Shown piece after piece: positions 1 through 9,305 of a stretch of 64,000 nt of DNA. The stretch's first letter is position 1, and the number at the start of each line of letters is the position of its first letter. The stretch spans positions 806,001 to 870,000 of the forward strand of contig JACKPC010000001.1 in the NCBI GenBank assembly GCA_024233835.1, read 5' to 3'. The notes beneath the pieces are model-generated. The model saw only the letters and a list, made by a program, of their open reading frames with translations, was not told where the DNA came from and did not search any database. The translations under genes and the position numbers were made by a program. Source of the DNA: Leptospiraceae bacterium (lineage in GTDB: Bacteria; Spirochaetota; Leptospiria; Leptospirales; Leptospiraceae).

Positions 1-1173
1 CCCCATTCAAAATCTGCAACAAAAATGGTCCTTTTGGGCTCCGGAGAACTCGGTAAAGAAGTTGCTATTGAAGCGCAGAGATACGGTATACAGGTAGTGG
101 CAGTTGATAGGTATGAAAGTGCCCCGGCTATGCAGGTAGCACATGAATTTCGAGTCCTCGATATGTTGGATGCAGAAGCTTTGAAAAAGCTCATACACGA
201 GATCCAGCCTTTATTTATAGTTCCTGAAATAGAAGCGATTGCAACAGAAGCTCTTCTTGAACTGGAGGCAGAGGGTTATACGGTAGTTCCATCTGCCAGA
301 GCTGTTAATATGACAATGAACCGGGAACGGATTCGAAAGTTTGCCTCGGAAGAATTGGGTTTACAAACTTCTCCGTATCGCTTTGCCGGGAATTTTGAGG
401 AGTTTCAGTCCAATGTAAAAGAAATTGGCTATCCCTGCGTTTCCAAGCCGATTATGAGTTCCTCCGGTAAGGGGCAGTCCGTTTTAAAAGGAGATTCCGA
501 TCTGGAAAAAGCCTGGAAATATGCCCAGGAAGGGAGCAGAGGACAGAAAAATAGCCGTGTTATTATTGAGGGCTTTATCAATTTTGATTATGAAATAACC
601 CTCTTAACCATACAACATGTGGATGGTATTTCGTTTCTGGATCCCATCGGTCATTTGCAACTGGGCGGTGATTATGTGGAGTCCTGGCAACCTCACCCGG
701 TTAGTCTGAGTGCTTTAAATAAGATGCAGGAGATGGCTACAAAAGTTGTACAGGGACTCGGCGGAAGGGGAATTTTTGGTGTTGAGTTCTTTGTAGATAA
801 AGAGGAGGTTTATTTTAGTGAACTTTCCCCAAGACCTCATGATACAGGAATGGTGACTTTGATCTCCCAGAACCATTCAGAGTTTTCCTTGCATCTCCGA
901 GCAATTTTAGGACTTCCTTTTCCAAGAATACATACATATACTCCGGCGGCATCAGCAGTAATTTTGACGAAGGAAGAAGGTGAATCCAGGGAACCTGTTT
1001 TTGAAAATATTAATGAAGCACTTACACAACCCGATACAGCAATCCGACTGTTTGGAAAGCCGGGCTTTAAAGGCAGAAGAAGAATGGGGGTAGCTCTGGC
1101 CCTGGGAGTAACAATAGAAGAAGCCAGAGAAAAAGCGAAAAATACAGCATCTAAGATTGAAGTAAAAAACTAA
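1..1173 (+). CDS. purT: Formate-dependent phosphoribosylglycinamide formyltransferase PurT (5' partial)
   Basis: This ATP-grasp enzyme uses formate and ATP to formylate GAR in step three of purine synthesis, in the cytoplasm. The N-terminal motif MVLLGSGELGKEVAIEA and the following AVDRYESAPAMQVAH stretch match PurT closely, and the ATP-grasp core (KPIMSSSGKGQS, VEFFVDKEEVYFSELSPRPHD) is intact to the C-terminus. The reading frame is open to the first base of the window, with PHSKSATK before the ATG at 25. E. coli PurT also carries a short extension before its VMLLGSGELGKE, so the true start probably lies upstream of the window. The stop codon overlaps the stop of the convergent gene by a few bases. 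Family assignment is secure; only the start is unknown. Confidence 0.95.
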   Translation, partial: PHSKSATKMVLLGSGELGKEVAIEAQRYGIQVVAVDRYESAPAMQVAHEFRVLDMLDAEALKKLIHEIQPLFIVPEIEAIATEALLELEAEGYTVVPSARAVNMTMNRERIRKFASEELGLQTSPYRFAGNFEEFQSNVKEIGYPCVSKPIMSSSGKGQSVLKGDSDLEKAWKYAQEGSRGQKNSRVIIEGFINFDYEITLLTIQHVDGISFLDPIGHLQLGGDYVESWQPHPVSLSALNKMQEMATKVVQGLGGRGIFGVEFFVDKEEVYFSELSPRPHDTGMVTLISQNHSEFSLHLRAILGLPFPRIHTYTPAASAVILTKEEGESREPVFENINEALTQPDTAIRLFGKPGFKGRRRMGVALALGVTIEEAREKAKNTASKIEVKN

Positions 1174-2321
1174 AACCCCATTTTTATTCCTACATTAAAA
1201 GCTCTTGCTTTATCTAAGTAGTAGGCTTCTGCAAGTACATGAAAAAATAGTAAATTAAATTGCAGACCTACTACCCCGAAAGGTTTTCCTCTCTTGAGCT
1301 TGGCTTTGTCTCTCATATCAAAAGATAAGAAACCACCGGGAATCCAGGTTTCATTCTGCTTTGAATAATCATAAAAATACTTATAGGCATCCGGGGAAAA
1401 CATACTCGCATTGTTGCTGTATGAGCTTAATTTAAATTCAAATGGACCCGCTCTTTTTGCATTAATTTCTACTTCGCTTGTCACATCGCTATATCCTCCG
1501 CCCAGAACAAGGGTAAAAAAATAAAACAAATCAAACCCGGTTCTCAAATCCAAAATTGTTCCCAGTCCTTTTGTATGTAAGCCAAAGTTGGTTCTTGTAT
1601 CCCAGGTACCTACAAAGGGACCAAAATTAACTGTAGGATTGGGTTTATCATAATGACTTAAAGATACATCGTTTCGTAGAGAACTAAAACCGGCCCCAAG
1701 ATTCAAACCGCTGAATCCTAAAAAGAACGGAAATATGGTGAATGATTTTAAAATCCGATAACGAATCGTAAGTCCCTTCTTATTGGTTGCAGCGCTTCCT
1801 TCAAATTTATCTTTTGATGCATAAAAAGAGCGAAAATCTGCATAACCGGATTTTGTATCCATGAAATAGAAGTAGAGTGAAATATCATTTAAAAAGGCGG
1901 GAGCAGGATTGTCCCTAAACTGAGTAACTACCCAGCCGAGGTTGAAGGCAGCCTCAGCAGATGGTGAAAAAGAAATACCGGCATTGGGTAAATCGGGAAG
2001 TTCGTATCCACCTCCACGAACCGTAATACTTTTTTTATAAACTCCACCGGCACCGGCCACAACTCCGAACTCAACATCATCGGTAAAACCTGTGCCCACA
2101 AAGGAGGAGCTAACAATGGTAACAATATTAGCTTCCACCATTGAATTAGTTATCTGGTTTACATACTGGGTTTGCAAAGCATAATCTAAATCACCAAGTT
2201 TTAAGAAATATTCTGCGGGAATCGCAGAGCAATTACTTCCGCTACAGGTAACTTCAGCCTTAGATTCTCGAAAAGGTAGGAATAAAAACAGGAAGAGTAT
2301 AAGAAACAATAACTTTTTCAT
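1170..2321 (-). CDS. Putative exported outer-membrane beta-barrel protein
   Basis: The 383-residue product begins with a clear Sec signal peptide (KKLLFLILFLFLFLPF, cleavage probably after SKA). The mature part is rich in Gly, aromatic and alternating hydrophobic residues and ends in aromatic/glycine-rich strands (FNVGIKMGF), with a terminal Phe typical of outer-membrane barrels. No catalytic motif is visible. It lies convergent to purT and is probably monocistronic; the upstream gap to the glycosyltransferase gene is short. It may be one of the paralogous leptospiral surface proteins, but I cannot name the family with certainty. The barrel topology is inference from composition. Confidence 0.6.
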   Translation of the reverse strand: MKKLLFLILFLFLFLPFRESKAEVTCSGSNCSAIPAEYFLKLGDLDYALQTQYVNQITNSMVEANIVTIVSSSFVGTGFTDDVEFGVVAGAGGVYKKSITVRGGGYELPDLPNAGISFSPSAEAAFNLGWVVTQFRDNPAPAFLNDISLYFYFMDTKSGYADFRSFYASKDKFEGSAATNKKGLTIRYRILKSFTIFPFFLGFSGLNLGAGFSSLRNDVSLSHYDKPNPTVNFGPFVGTWDTRTNFGLHTKGLGTILDLRTGFDLFYFFTLVLGGGYSDVTSEVEINAKRAGPFEFKLSSYSNNASMFSPDAYKYFYDYSKQNETWIPGGFLSFDMRDKAKLKRGKPFGVVGLQFNLLFFHVLAEAYYLDKARAFNVGIKMGF

Positions 2322-2394
2322 GATAGAACTCCATCTATAATGAGACGAAATAATTTATTGAAATGTAAAAAAATCAAGGCTTTTTACTTTTCTT

Positions 2395-5196
2395 TTAGTG
2401 TTTATGGAATTCTAATTTCTCTAAAAATTCCAGTGCATATTCTTCCCAGGTTTTTATCTTTCGTTTGATGGCCTCTTCTGATTTCGTTCTATAGAGTTCT
2501 GTATTCATGAGGAGTTGATAGATTGCATCAGCAAGAGTCTGAGGATTCATCACATCCGTTGTAAGACAACCTCCCTCCTTTGCCAGTTCGGACATTACTC
2601 CCTGTTTGTAGCAGATACAGGGTTTACCATACCAGAGACTTTCCATAATCGGAAGTCCATATCCTTCTACAAAGGAAGGGTAGACAGTTATACTTGCCTG
2701 TTTATAACAATCCTTTAATGTACTTTCATCTATGACTTTTAACCACTTGATTTTTGAATTGTACCGACAGACTGACTCTACATAAGCAGATATATCTTCC
2801 GCACCGACATAAGGACTTCCAACTATATTTAAAATCCAATCTAATTCGGGGTGTTGTTTTTCTAAAAACAGGCAGGCCTCGATGAGAGTTTTATGGTTTT
2901 TTCTGGGTTCAAGAGTGGATACGCAGAGAATTGTCTTTCGGTCTCCTACACTCAGACTCTGAATTTTAGTTTCTCTTTTTGTTCCCTGTTCACCTGGTAG
3001 TAAATTTATTAGTGTATTATTATATTTCAGTTTATGTTCTTTATAATATTTCAATAATTCAGTATTGGAAAATGTAGAGATAGAGACTATAGTATTGCAG
3101 GCAGAAATAGACTTCATGTACTGGCTGTGTATTCCGCTTATAGTCGGATGACAGAGTTCTGGGTAATGAACGGGTATCGCATCATAAAAAATGCTTGCAA
3201 CTTTTTTTTGATGATTTTTTGCGTAAGACAAAATTCCCTCAATAATAGTTTTATCTAATACTTCCGGTATAACGATCCAATTGATTTCTAAACGTCTCTC
3301 TGTAATAAAAGGTTCAAGGTATTTTATTCTTCCTGTATTATACTGGTATTCTCCGGTCATTAGTGGCCCTTCAAAAAGAGACAGGGTTTCCATTTCTTCT
3401 TTTGTCAATAAGCGAAAGGTTTGCTCATCCTGTAAATACGTGACAAACAGAATATTTGCTTTTTTCTGTAGTTCACGAGCTAAAGATCGGGTGACACGGG
3501 GGATTCCGGAATTTGCTTTTTTTCCGTAGGATATAGTATTCGTAACATTATAAAGTATTACATTTTTCTTCCCATAAAAATATTCTCGCTTTCTTACATA
3601 AGGTTTTAGTAAATTTTTAAGATACTCCTTTCTGTCTAATTTTTCCGGCCAAAAAGATTCAGTAAAATTGTCTTGTAATTCAGAAAATGAAATGAGTTGT
3701 AAATTGCGTCTTTGTGCGTAGCTCTGTACATCGATATTGTTTTTATGAACGGTAAAAAGATAGGAGGGAAGAAAAGTTCTTAGTCTTAGAAAATCAGATA
3801 AGCTGATTCTGCTCTCCTTATCTGAAGATAATTTTGTATTATCAAAAAGCCTCGGACCTTCAGGGGTTTGTAATCTTTCCAGGTCCGATTTTTGAGGCAA
3901 GACAAATTCTTTTTCTATTTTATTCCATATCACTAAAATAGGGTCAAGGAAGTATTGAAATTCTCTATATAGTTCTTTTATAAACTCTATCTTTTCTGCT
4001 TCGATATTTTCTTTCATTATAAAAGAAATATCTATAAATACCAAAAGAGAAGAATATTGTCCAATTTCTTCATTCTCAAGTTGAGAAGTTGTATTTTCCA
4101 AACAAAGTAGAATATTAGATATGAAATTCTCTATTTGAAAATAGTTTAGAAATTTCTTATAATTATATTCATATACCTCTTCATCAGGGCCTTCCTGGTT
4201 TAAAATAGCCATCCATTTCCAAACCATCTCCTCGTAACTTTTACATAGATACCAGGGATGAAGGATAATTTCCGGGTGAATAGTCACATCCAATGCCAGC
4301 ACCGGTTTTTTTAAACTCTGGGCATCAAGCAGGGAAAGGTTTAAGGTTTCGGTAGATAGAGATATACACAGGTCTACTTTTTTTAGTATTTCTACAAGTT
4401 CTGTATCCGAAGGATGACCTATAGGTATTAGAGAAAACTCAAGTTCGGGTGGTGCCTGAAAAATATTCGGATCTGATAATACAAAGACAATGCAGTTTGG
4501 AATACTTTTATGTACCTTTTGTAATATTTCAATAATTTTCAAAGAGTTTTTATACTTATTTTCTTCCCAGCTTCTTTCGAGGACTATGACAACTTTAATC
4601 TCTTCTCTCCGACACATTTCGATTAGTTCAAGAACAGAATTATGTAGATAAGTAGGTTCTTCTAAATATCCAATAGGATTATAAATTATACGAATTTTTG
4701 CATTTTCCGTATCCCAAATTGTTTGAGAATCACGGATAAAAGTACTTCCGCATACAATTTCATGTGCATAAGAAAGGGTTTTTCTTCGCAATTCAAGAAA
4801 ATTTACATATACTTTTAATTCTGAGTCGGAAAAGTCATTATCAAAAGCCTGCATCCCCTGATCGAAAAATACTAATTTATTACTCTTATCACGCAAATAC
4901 TGCAAGGAAGATAGGAAAGAAGAACCTGAAACGATAATACTATCAGGCCTGATAGAAAAAGCATTCCCATTTTTCTTTAGCCATTGCAGGGTATATTCAT
5001 TTTGTTCGAGTAAAGTCTTTGTTTTAGGAATCAGATAGATTTCCGAACTGATTGTCCTAAGTAGTTCTTCTTCGTACTCGTGACATATAACAGCGATTGC
5101 ATGTCCTTTCGCTTTAAGTTCCCTGCTTAGAAGTAGCATCAGCCTATCTACTCCATAACAATGCTTGAAGGTTTCATGGCATATTAGTATTTTCAT
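2395..5196 (-). CDS. Tandem two-domain glycosyltransferase (GT4-like)
   Basis: The 933-residue cytoplasmic protein has two GT-B type halves. The first (about residues 1-360) starts KILICHETFKHCYGVDRL and includes a nucleotide-sugar-binding-like segment ending LDAQSLKKPVLALD. The second (about 550-930) has the classical family 4 signatures STLEPRKNHKTLIEA and FVEGYGLPIMESLWYGKPC, in which the first Glu of the EGYGLPIMESL motif is the usual donor-binding residue. The middle, about 370-550, is AT-rich and unassigned. Such double transferases usually build O-antigen or other surface polysaccharide, but no polysaccharide cluster is visible here, so the sugar is unknown. The second domain is better conserved than the first, which may be non-catalytic. 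Confidence 0.82.
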   Translation of the reverse strand: MKILICHETFKHCYGVDRLMLLLSRELKAKGHAIAVICHEYEEELLRTISSEIYLIPKTKTLLEQNEYTLQWLKKNGNAFSIRPDSIIVSGSSFLSSLQYLRDKSNKLVFFDQGMQAFDNDFSDSELKVYVNFLELRRKTLSYAHEIVCGSTFIRDSQTIWDTENAKIRIIYNPIGYLEEPTYLHNSVLELIEMCRREEIKVVIVLERSWEENKYKNSLKIIEILQKVHKSIPNCIVFVLSDPNIFQAPPELEFSLIPIGHPSDTELVEILKKVDLCISLSTETLNLSLLDAQSLKKPVLALDVTIHPEIILHPWYLCKSYEEMVWKWMAILNQEGPDEEVYEYNYKKFLNYFQIENFISNILLCLENTTSQLENEEIGQYSSLLVFIDISFIMKENIEAEKIEFIKELYREFQYFLDPILVIWNKIEKEFVLPQKSDLERLQTPEGPRLFDNTKLSSDKESRISLSDFLRLRTFLPSYLFTVHKNNIDVQSYAQRRNLQLISFSELQDNFTESFWPEKLDRKEYLKNLLKPYVRKREYFYGKKNVILYNVTNTISYGKKANSGIPRVTRSLARELQKKANILFVTYLQDEQTFRLLTKEEMETLSLFEGPLMTGEYQYNTGRIKYLEPFITERRLEINWIVIPEVLDKTIIEGILSYAKNHQKKVASIFYDAIPVHYPELCHPTISGIHSQYMKSISACNTIVSISTFSNTELLKYYKEHKLKYNNTLINLLPGEQGTKRETKIQSLSVGDRKTILCVSTLEPRKNHKTLIEACLFLEKQHPELDWILNIVGSPYVGAEDISAYVESVCRYNSKIKWLKVIDESTLKDCYKQASITVYPSFVEGYGLPIMESLWYGKPCICYKQGVMSELAKEGGCLTTDVMNPQTLADAIYQLLMNTELYRTKSEEAIKRKIKTWEEYALEFLEKLEFHKH

Positions 5197-5288
5197 ATTA
5201 TCTATATTCCGTCCAAGTTGGTTTAGACAATCAGGTAGTACTCCCAGATGAGTCCTTTTTAAGTTTTTCTTTTGAGGAGCTCACAGAT

Positions 5289-6080
5289 TTACGGAAAGAT
5301 GGAGGTTTTAACATGGGTATAAAAACGTCCATAACTCTTTTGAACTTCCAGGGACAAGTCATAAACCGCTTCTAAGTATTGAGGTTTCATCGCTTCCTCT
5401 ATAGTACCCGAGAAAACCATTTTTCCTTCTTTTAAAAACAGGGCATGAGAATAAAAATGCGGTATCTCTTCGGTTCTGTGAGTAATTAAAACCGAGCTAA
5501 ATTGTTTTTTTTGTCTGTATTTTTCTAAGAGTAAAAAGAAATCTTCCCGGGCAGAAATATCCAGAGAAGATGTAGGTTCATCGAGGATTAATAATTCAGG
5601 CTCGGAAATCAGGGATCTAAGTAATAGAAGCTTTCGTTTTTCACCGGCGGAGAGATTTAGATAAAGACCATCCGCTTCCTTAATCCAGGTATTTTCCTTT
5701 ATATACCTATCTACAAGTATTTCCTGCTCTTTATCCAAATTTTCATAAATTCCGATACTTCCGAGTAGTCCACTTCTCAAAATATCTCTCGGGCTTAAAT
5801 TTCTTTGTAGTCTTTCTTCCTGTCGGGTAGACTCCAGTATACCGATTCGTTTTTGAATGTCTCGCAAGGGAAAAGTCCCAAAAGTCTTTCCAAAAACCTC
5901 TACTTTTCCGGAACTGGGCCAGAGGTGGCCAAAAAGAATTTTAATCAGGGTAGTTTTACCGGAACCATTTTTTCCGAGAATTACCCGGTGTTCCCCTTCT
6001 TCCATAGAAAAGGTGATGGATTGAAGAATAGGCCTTCCATTTCGGATAAAAGAAATATCACGAACCTGAAGGATGGGCAT
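5289..6080 (-). CDS. ABC transporter ATP-binding protein
   Basis: A single nucleotide-binding domain of 263 residues with Walker A GKNGSGKTT, signature LSAGEKRKL, Walker B LLILDEPTSSLD and H-loop LITHRTEEIP. No transmembrane partner gene lies next to it, so it resembles stand-alone ATPases of the YlmA/ModF type rather than a dedicated importer subunit. The stop-to-start gap to the HDOD gene upstream is 4 bases, so the two are probably cotranscribed. The transported substrate, if any, cannot be inferred. Confidence 0.88.
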   Translation of the reverse strand: MPILQVRDISFIRNGRPILQSITFSMEEGEHRVILGKNGSGKTTLIKILFGHLWPSSGKVEVFGKTFGTFPLRDIQKRIGILESTRQEERLQRNLSPRDILRSGLLGSIGIYENLDKEQEILVDRYIKENTWIKEADGLYLNLSAGEKRKLLLLRSLISEPELLILDEPTSSLDISAREDFFLLLEKYRQKKQFSSVLITHRTEEIPHFYSHALFLKEGKMVFSGTIEEAMKPQYLEAVYDLSLEVQKSYGRFYTHVKTSIFP

Positions 6081-6084
6081 GAAT

Positions 6085-7542
6085 TTATATGTATTTACTA
6101 TTTAATTTGGCAGTATAACGGTTGAACTTATCTATATCATCCAGACCGTAAGTTTCCAGGATCTTTTTATCGATAGTATAGTAGCTCGCAACTCCGGAAA
6201 GCACATCCACCATTTTATTTGCAAGATAGACAATTTCTGTAACTTCCCTATCAGAGTCAGGTGCTAAAAAAGGTCTGTGATGATAGGCGATAATATCCAC
6301 AAGTTCATCCGGAAAAGCCCATTTTTTTGCCAAAACCGAACCGATTTCTGCATGAGAAATTCCGAGAGACACTTCTTCAATGAGCACCGAATGAATATTC
6401 GCTTTTTCAATCAGGTTATCCATCTGTTTAATAAGATTTTTATCCAGACTTAAAAGGATTAATTTTCCAATATCATGCAAAAGTCCTCCGATAGAAGCCA
6501 GATCCATGAGCTTGGATTTGCCGTAATTAAAAGCGATTTCTCTTGCAAAAACGCTACATTTATTCGAATGTTCCCAGATATGCTGTACCTTTCCGTATCG
6601 ATTAGAAAGGAGTTTTCTTACCCCGGATACATAAAGCATATTCTTAATGTTTTTTAGACCCACAATTTTAATGGCTGTAAGAATATTACTGACTTTATTA
6701 CGTGTAAGAAAAAGGGTCGAATTCGAGAGCTTAAGCAGCTCCGCACTTAAAGCCGGGTTCTTCTCTATCTCGGTGGCTATACTCTGCATTTCAGCTTCAG
6801 GGTTATTACAAAGGGAAATGATCCGGTGTAGGCTTTGAGGCAGTTGGGGAATCGTTTCAATTTCATTGAGAATTTTCTCATTGAACTTACTGTGCATAAC
6901 CTTCGGGATAGCGTTCTTGGGGATATCCAGACTGGCAACGGTTTGCTTCTCGTCTGAATCAATACGGAATTTTTCAGTTCCAATTCCGGAATTTTTCAGC
7001 AAAACCTGGGTTAGAATAATTCCCAGACCGGCACTTTCCTGATTATCCGAAAGATCCAGAAAGGCATCTGATAGGTCATTGTATTTTTTGGCACTTTCGA
7101 TTCGTTTTTTTATCCGTTCTAACTCCTCCGGTAAAATGGAAGAATTGTTAGTTACCCGGAACCCCAGACTCTCTTCAGAGGGTAGAATTTCGAGTCGAAC
7201 ATAGTATTCGGATTCCTCAATGAAATCTTTTTGCTCATCCCATTTATAGGTGACTTCATTCAAAAACTCGGACATTCCGAGTTTATAGTGCTGAAGATTT
7301 TCAATAATCAGGTTTCTTCGCTGAAAGAAAAGCCTCTTAGCGTTGGCTTTTACAGCGTTCATGAGAAGTTCTTTTAGGATTGTAGAAATGATTTCTGCTA
7401 AAAAAAGCTGGTCAAAATAGCTCAAAATATTGATAAGAAGGTTATAGATGTCCTGAGTCGTCTCATCAGAAATGAAACGAAATTCTGACTCTATCTTTTG
7501 CCCGTTAATCAAACGGTTATGTAACATTTCTACGTTTAGCAT
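6085..7542 (-). CDS. GHKL-like ATPase + HDOD domain regulatory protein
   Basis: The N-terminal half (residues about 40-215) resembles a histidine-kinase-type ATPase fold: an N-box-like ISTILKELLMNAVKANAK helix and a G-box-like ESAGLGIILTQVLLKNSG, but no DHp helix or phospho-acceptor His. The C-terminal half (about 225-425) is an HDOD domain beginning IPQLPQSLHRIISLCNNP and containing GGLLHDIGKLILL and YHHRP. HDOD proteins are cyclic-nucleotide or signal-transduction adaptors in motile bacteria. The product would therefore be a cytoplasmic signalling protein without a kinase domain. ATG start; 190 bases of AT-rich leader precede it, divergent from the next operon. Domain assignment is by motif reading only. 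Confidence 0.75.
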   Translation of the reverse strand: MLNVEMLHNRLINGQKIESEFRFISDETTQDIYNLLINILSYFDQLFLAEIISTILKELLMNAVKANAKRLFFQRRNLIIENLQHYKLGMSEFLNEVTYKWDEQKDFIEESEYYVRLEILPSEESLGFRVTNNSSILPEELERIKKRIESAKKYNDLSDAFLDLSDNQESAGLGIILTQVLLKNSGIGTEKFRIDSDEKQTVASLDIPKNAIPKVMHSKFNEKILNEIETIPQLPQSLHRIISLCNNPEAEMQSIATEIEKNPALSAELLKLSNSTLFLTRNKVSNILTAIKIVGLKNIKNMLYVSGVRKLLSNRYGKVQHIWEHSNKCSVFAREIAFNYGKSKLMDLASIGGLLHDIGKLILLSLDKNLIKQMDNLIEKANIHSVLIEEVSLGISHAEIGSVLAKKWAFPDELVDIIAYHHRPFLAPDSDREVTEIVYLANKMVDVLSGVASYYTIDKKILETYGLDDIDKFNRYTAKLNSKYI

Positions 7543-7736
7543 ATTTTATACAAACTAAGTTTAACTTTTAGAATTACAAGTTTTTTAACAAGTCTATAAT
7601 TTATCAAGTATTAGGCATATAAAAAAAAGTTGAAATGGATAAAAAAATAATTTACTATATAAAAAATTAGTATTAGTTCTCTATTTTGTCTCTTAGAAAC
7701 GTATACTTGTACTAAAACCCGATCTGGAGGGATGTT

Positions 7737-8027
7737 ATGGAAAAATTAGTGCTGGAACAATCTGAGCTTCCATTTTTGGAGCCGGAAGAAAAAGAATACA
7801 TAATTTCCATCGTGGAGAGGGTTATTCAGGATCTGGAGAAAAAAAAATCCTTTCCTAAAAGAAGAAAAATCTATACAGGTAAGAAAAGGCAGTCTAAAAA
7901 AAGAAAGAAAAAAGAGGATCCGAGACTTCAGGAACTTCCTTTTTCACCTGTAGAATCCTATGGAGAAACTGATAACCGTCTTGGAACTGGAGAAACGCTT
8001 GCAAGCGAGGGAGAAGGGAGAGGATGA
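7737..8027 (+). CDS. Small lysine-rich protein of unknown function
   Basis: A 96-residue protein preceded by a strong Shine-Dalgarno (GGAGG, six to seven bases before ATG). The first 35 residues are acidic/amphipathic (VLEQSELPFLEPEEKEYI), residues 35-62 are extremely basic (RRKIYTGKKRQSKKRKKK). No family is recognised; the basic stretch suggests nucleic-acid or membrane contact. Its last 68 bases overlap the start of the rhodanese gene in another frame, which suggests translational coupling. The C-terminal 20 residues may simply be the by-product of that overlap. Confidence 0.55.
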   Translation: MEKLVLEQSELPFLEPEEKEYIISIVERVIQDLEKKKSFPKRRKIYTGKKRQSKKRKKKEDPRLQELPFSPVESYGETDNRLGTGETLASEGEGRG

Positions 8028-8307
8028 TTTTTTTCTCTTAGATGTACGAAACCCTATGGAACAGGAAATTTGCACCATTCCCGGTACGGATTACCTGATT
8101 CCTGTAAAACAAATTCGCAGCAGATTTCGGGAAATTGAGAACTTTCGCCCGCTGAACCTGGATCTGATTATTTATTGCAGAAGTGGAATTCGTTCTTTTA
8201 AAGCCCTGAATGAGCTTGAGGAACAGGGATTTTCCGGTTTATTTAACCTTCAGGGAGGAATTTTAGCCTACATCAAGCAAGTCGATCCCTCTCTACCCCG
8301 ATACTAG
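7960..8307 (+). CDS. Single-domain rhodanese sulfurtransferase
   Basis: A 115-residue rhodanese domain comparable to GlpE/PspE. LLDVRNPMEQEICTIPGT is the usual entry motif and the active-site loop is CRSGIRS, with the catalytic Cys and the closing Arg both present; FNLQGGILAYIKQ is the typical final helix. It would transfer sulfane sulfur from thiosulfate or a persulfide in the cytoplasm. No Shine-Dalgarno is visible before its ATG, consistent with translation coupled to the overlapping upstream small gene. Five bases separate it from the next gene. Confidence 0.88.
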   Translation: MEKLITVLELEKRLQAREKGEDDFFLLDVRNPMEQEICTIPGTDYLIPVKQIRSRFREIENFRPLNLDLIIYCRSGIRSFKALNELEEQGFSGLFNLQGGILAYIKQVDPSLPRY

Positions 8308-8312
8308 CCCGT

Positions 8313-9284
8313 ATGTTTTCCGGTATTTTACTTATTTTTGCAGGGATTTTTGTCTTAATGAACCTTCATGGTTTTTTTTCCCTCTGGCTGGCTTTTCTAC
8401 TGATCTGGTGGGGCTTTGCGAAAATAGAAGCCAGTTCCCGTACTCGGCGACCTTCTTTAAAAAGAGGGAATAACTCCTCTGAAGATTACTTTCAGAATAC
8501 AAGATCTTCCCTTATTTCCAAGTTAAAACGGGAATTTGCCATGAGAACACCCACAGAGGTTCTTTCCGGAGTCATCGCCTCGGTGAGTATTCATATAGCA
8601 AAATCGGATGGAAGAATCTCGGAAGAAGAAATTGATGCTATAAAATTTGCACTAAAAACCCGATTCGGTCAGGTCGAACAGAAATTTATTCGCGACATAG
8701 TCTTACTTACTCGTGAACATATAGAAGAAATAGGGGAAGATAGTATTTTTCCTTCTATTGTCGAAGTAATTAATTTGTATCTGCGGCTTGTAGATTCTTT
8801 AGATACCATTAACCGGGAAACTTTATATCTTTTAATCTTCGGGGTGATTTATGAAGTTTCTATAGCCGATGGTCAGATTCGTTATAAAGAGGAAATTTTA
8901 TTCCAGAGAATATGTTCTTATTTTAGAATTCCTAGAGATTATCAAGCCCAGATCAAACGTTCCGCTCATTATGCTTATAATGTCAGAAAAAATAGGGGAT
9001 TTGGTTATGAAGATTCTTCCTACCAGACATCGGAACCATCGGGTCAAAAGGAAGCAATTCGTTTCAAAGAGAGTATTGATTTTTTTAACCTGAATGCAAA
9101 TTATTCCTCAGAAGAACTGGAGAAGGCCTGGAAAAAGATTATTATGATGTACCATCCGGACCGGCATCATAATGCAAAACCGGAAATTTACGAACTCATG
9201 AATCAGAAGTTTTTGGAATCCAAGCAGGTTTACGAATATTTGAAATCCTATTTAAATAAACCCCGTCCTCAATTTAATAATTGA
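8313..9284 (+). CDS. Membrane-anchored TerB/J-domain co-chaperone (DjlA-like)
   Basis: The 323-residue protein has one or two N-terminal membrane segments (residues 2-36), a TerB-like helical domain (about 75-205, SVSIHIAKSDGRISEEEIDAI and the repeat EVSIADGQIRYKEE) and a C-terminal J-domain (about 255-320) with the essential HPD motif in MMYHPDRHHN. This order matches DjlA, which stimulates DnaK at the inner membrane. The J-domain is slightly shortened at its end (KYL..YLNKPRPQ). Third gene of a short operon starting at 7737. Confidence 0.85.
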   Translation: MFSGILLIFAGIFVLMNLHGFFSLWLAFLLIWWGFAKIEASSRTRRPSLKRGNNSSEDYFQNTRSSLISKLKREFAMRTPTEVLSGVIASVSIHIAKSDGRISEEEIDAIKFALKTRFGQVEQKFIRDIVLLTREHIEEIGEDSIFPSIVEVINLYLRLVDSLDTINRETLYLLIFGVIYEVSIADGQIRYKEEILFQRICSYFRIPRDYQAQIKRSAHYAYNVRKNRGFGYEDSSYQTSEPSGQKEAIRFKESIDFFNLNANYSSEELEKAWKKIIMMYHPDRHHNAKPEIYELMNQKFLESKQVYEYLKSYLNKPRPQFNN

Positions 9285-9305
9285 GATAATTTGAATATAA
9301 TATAA

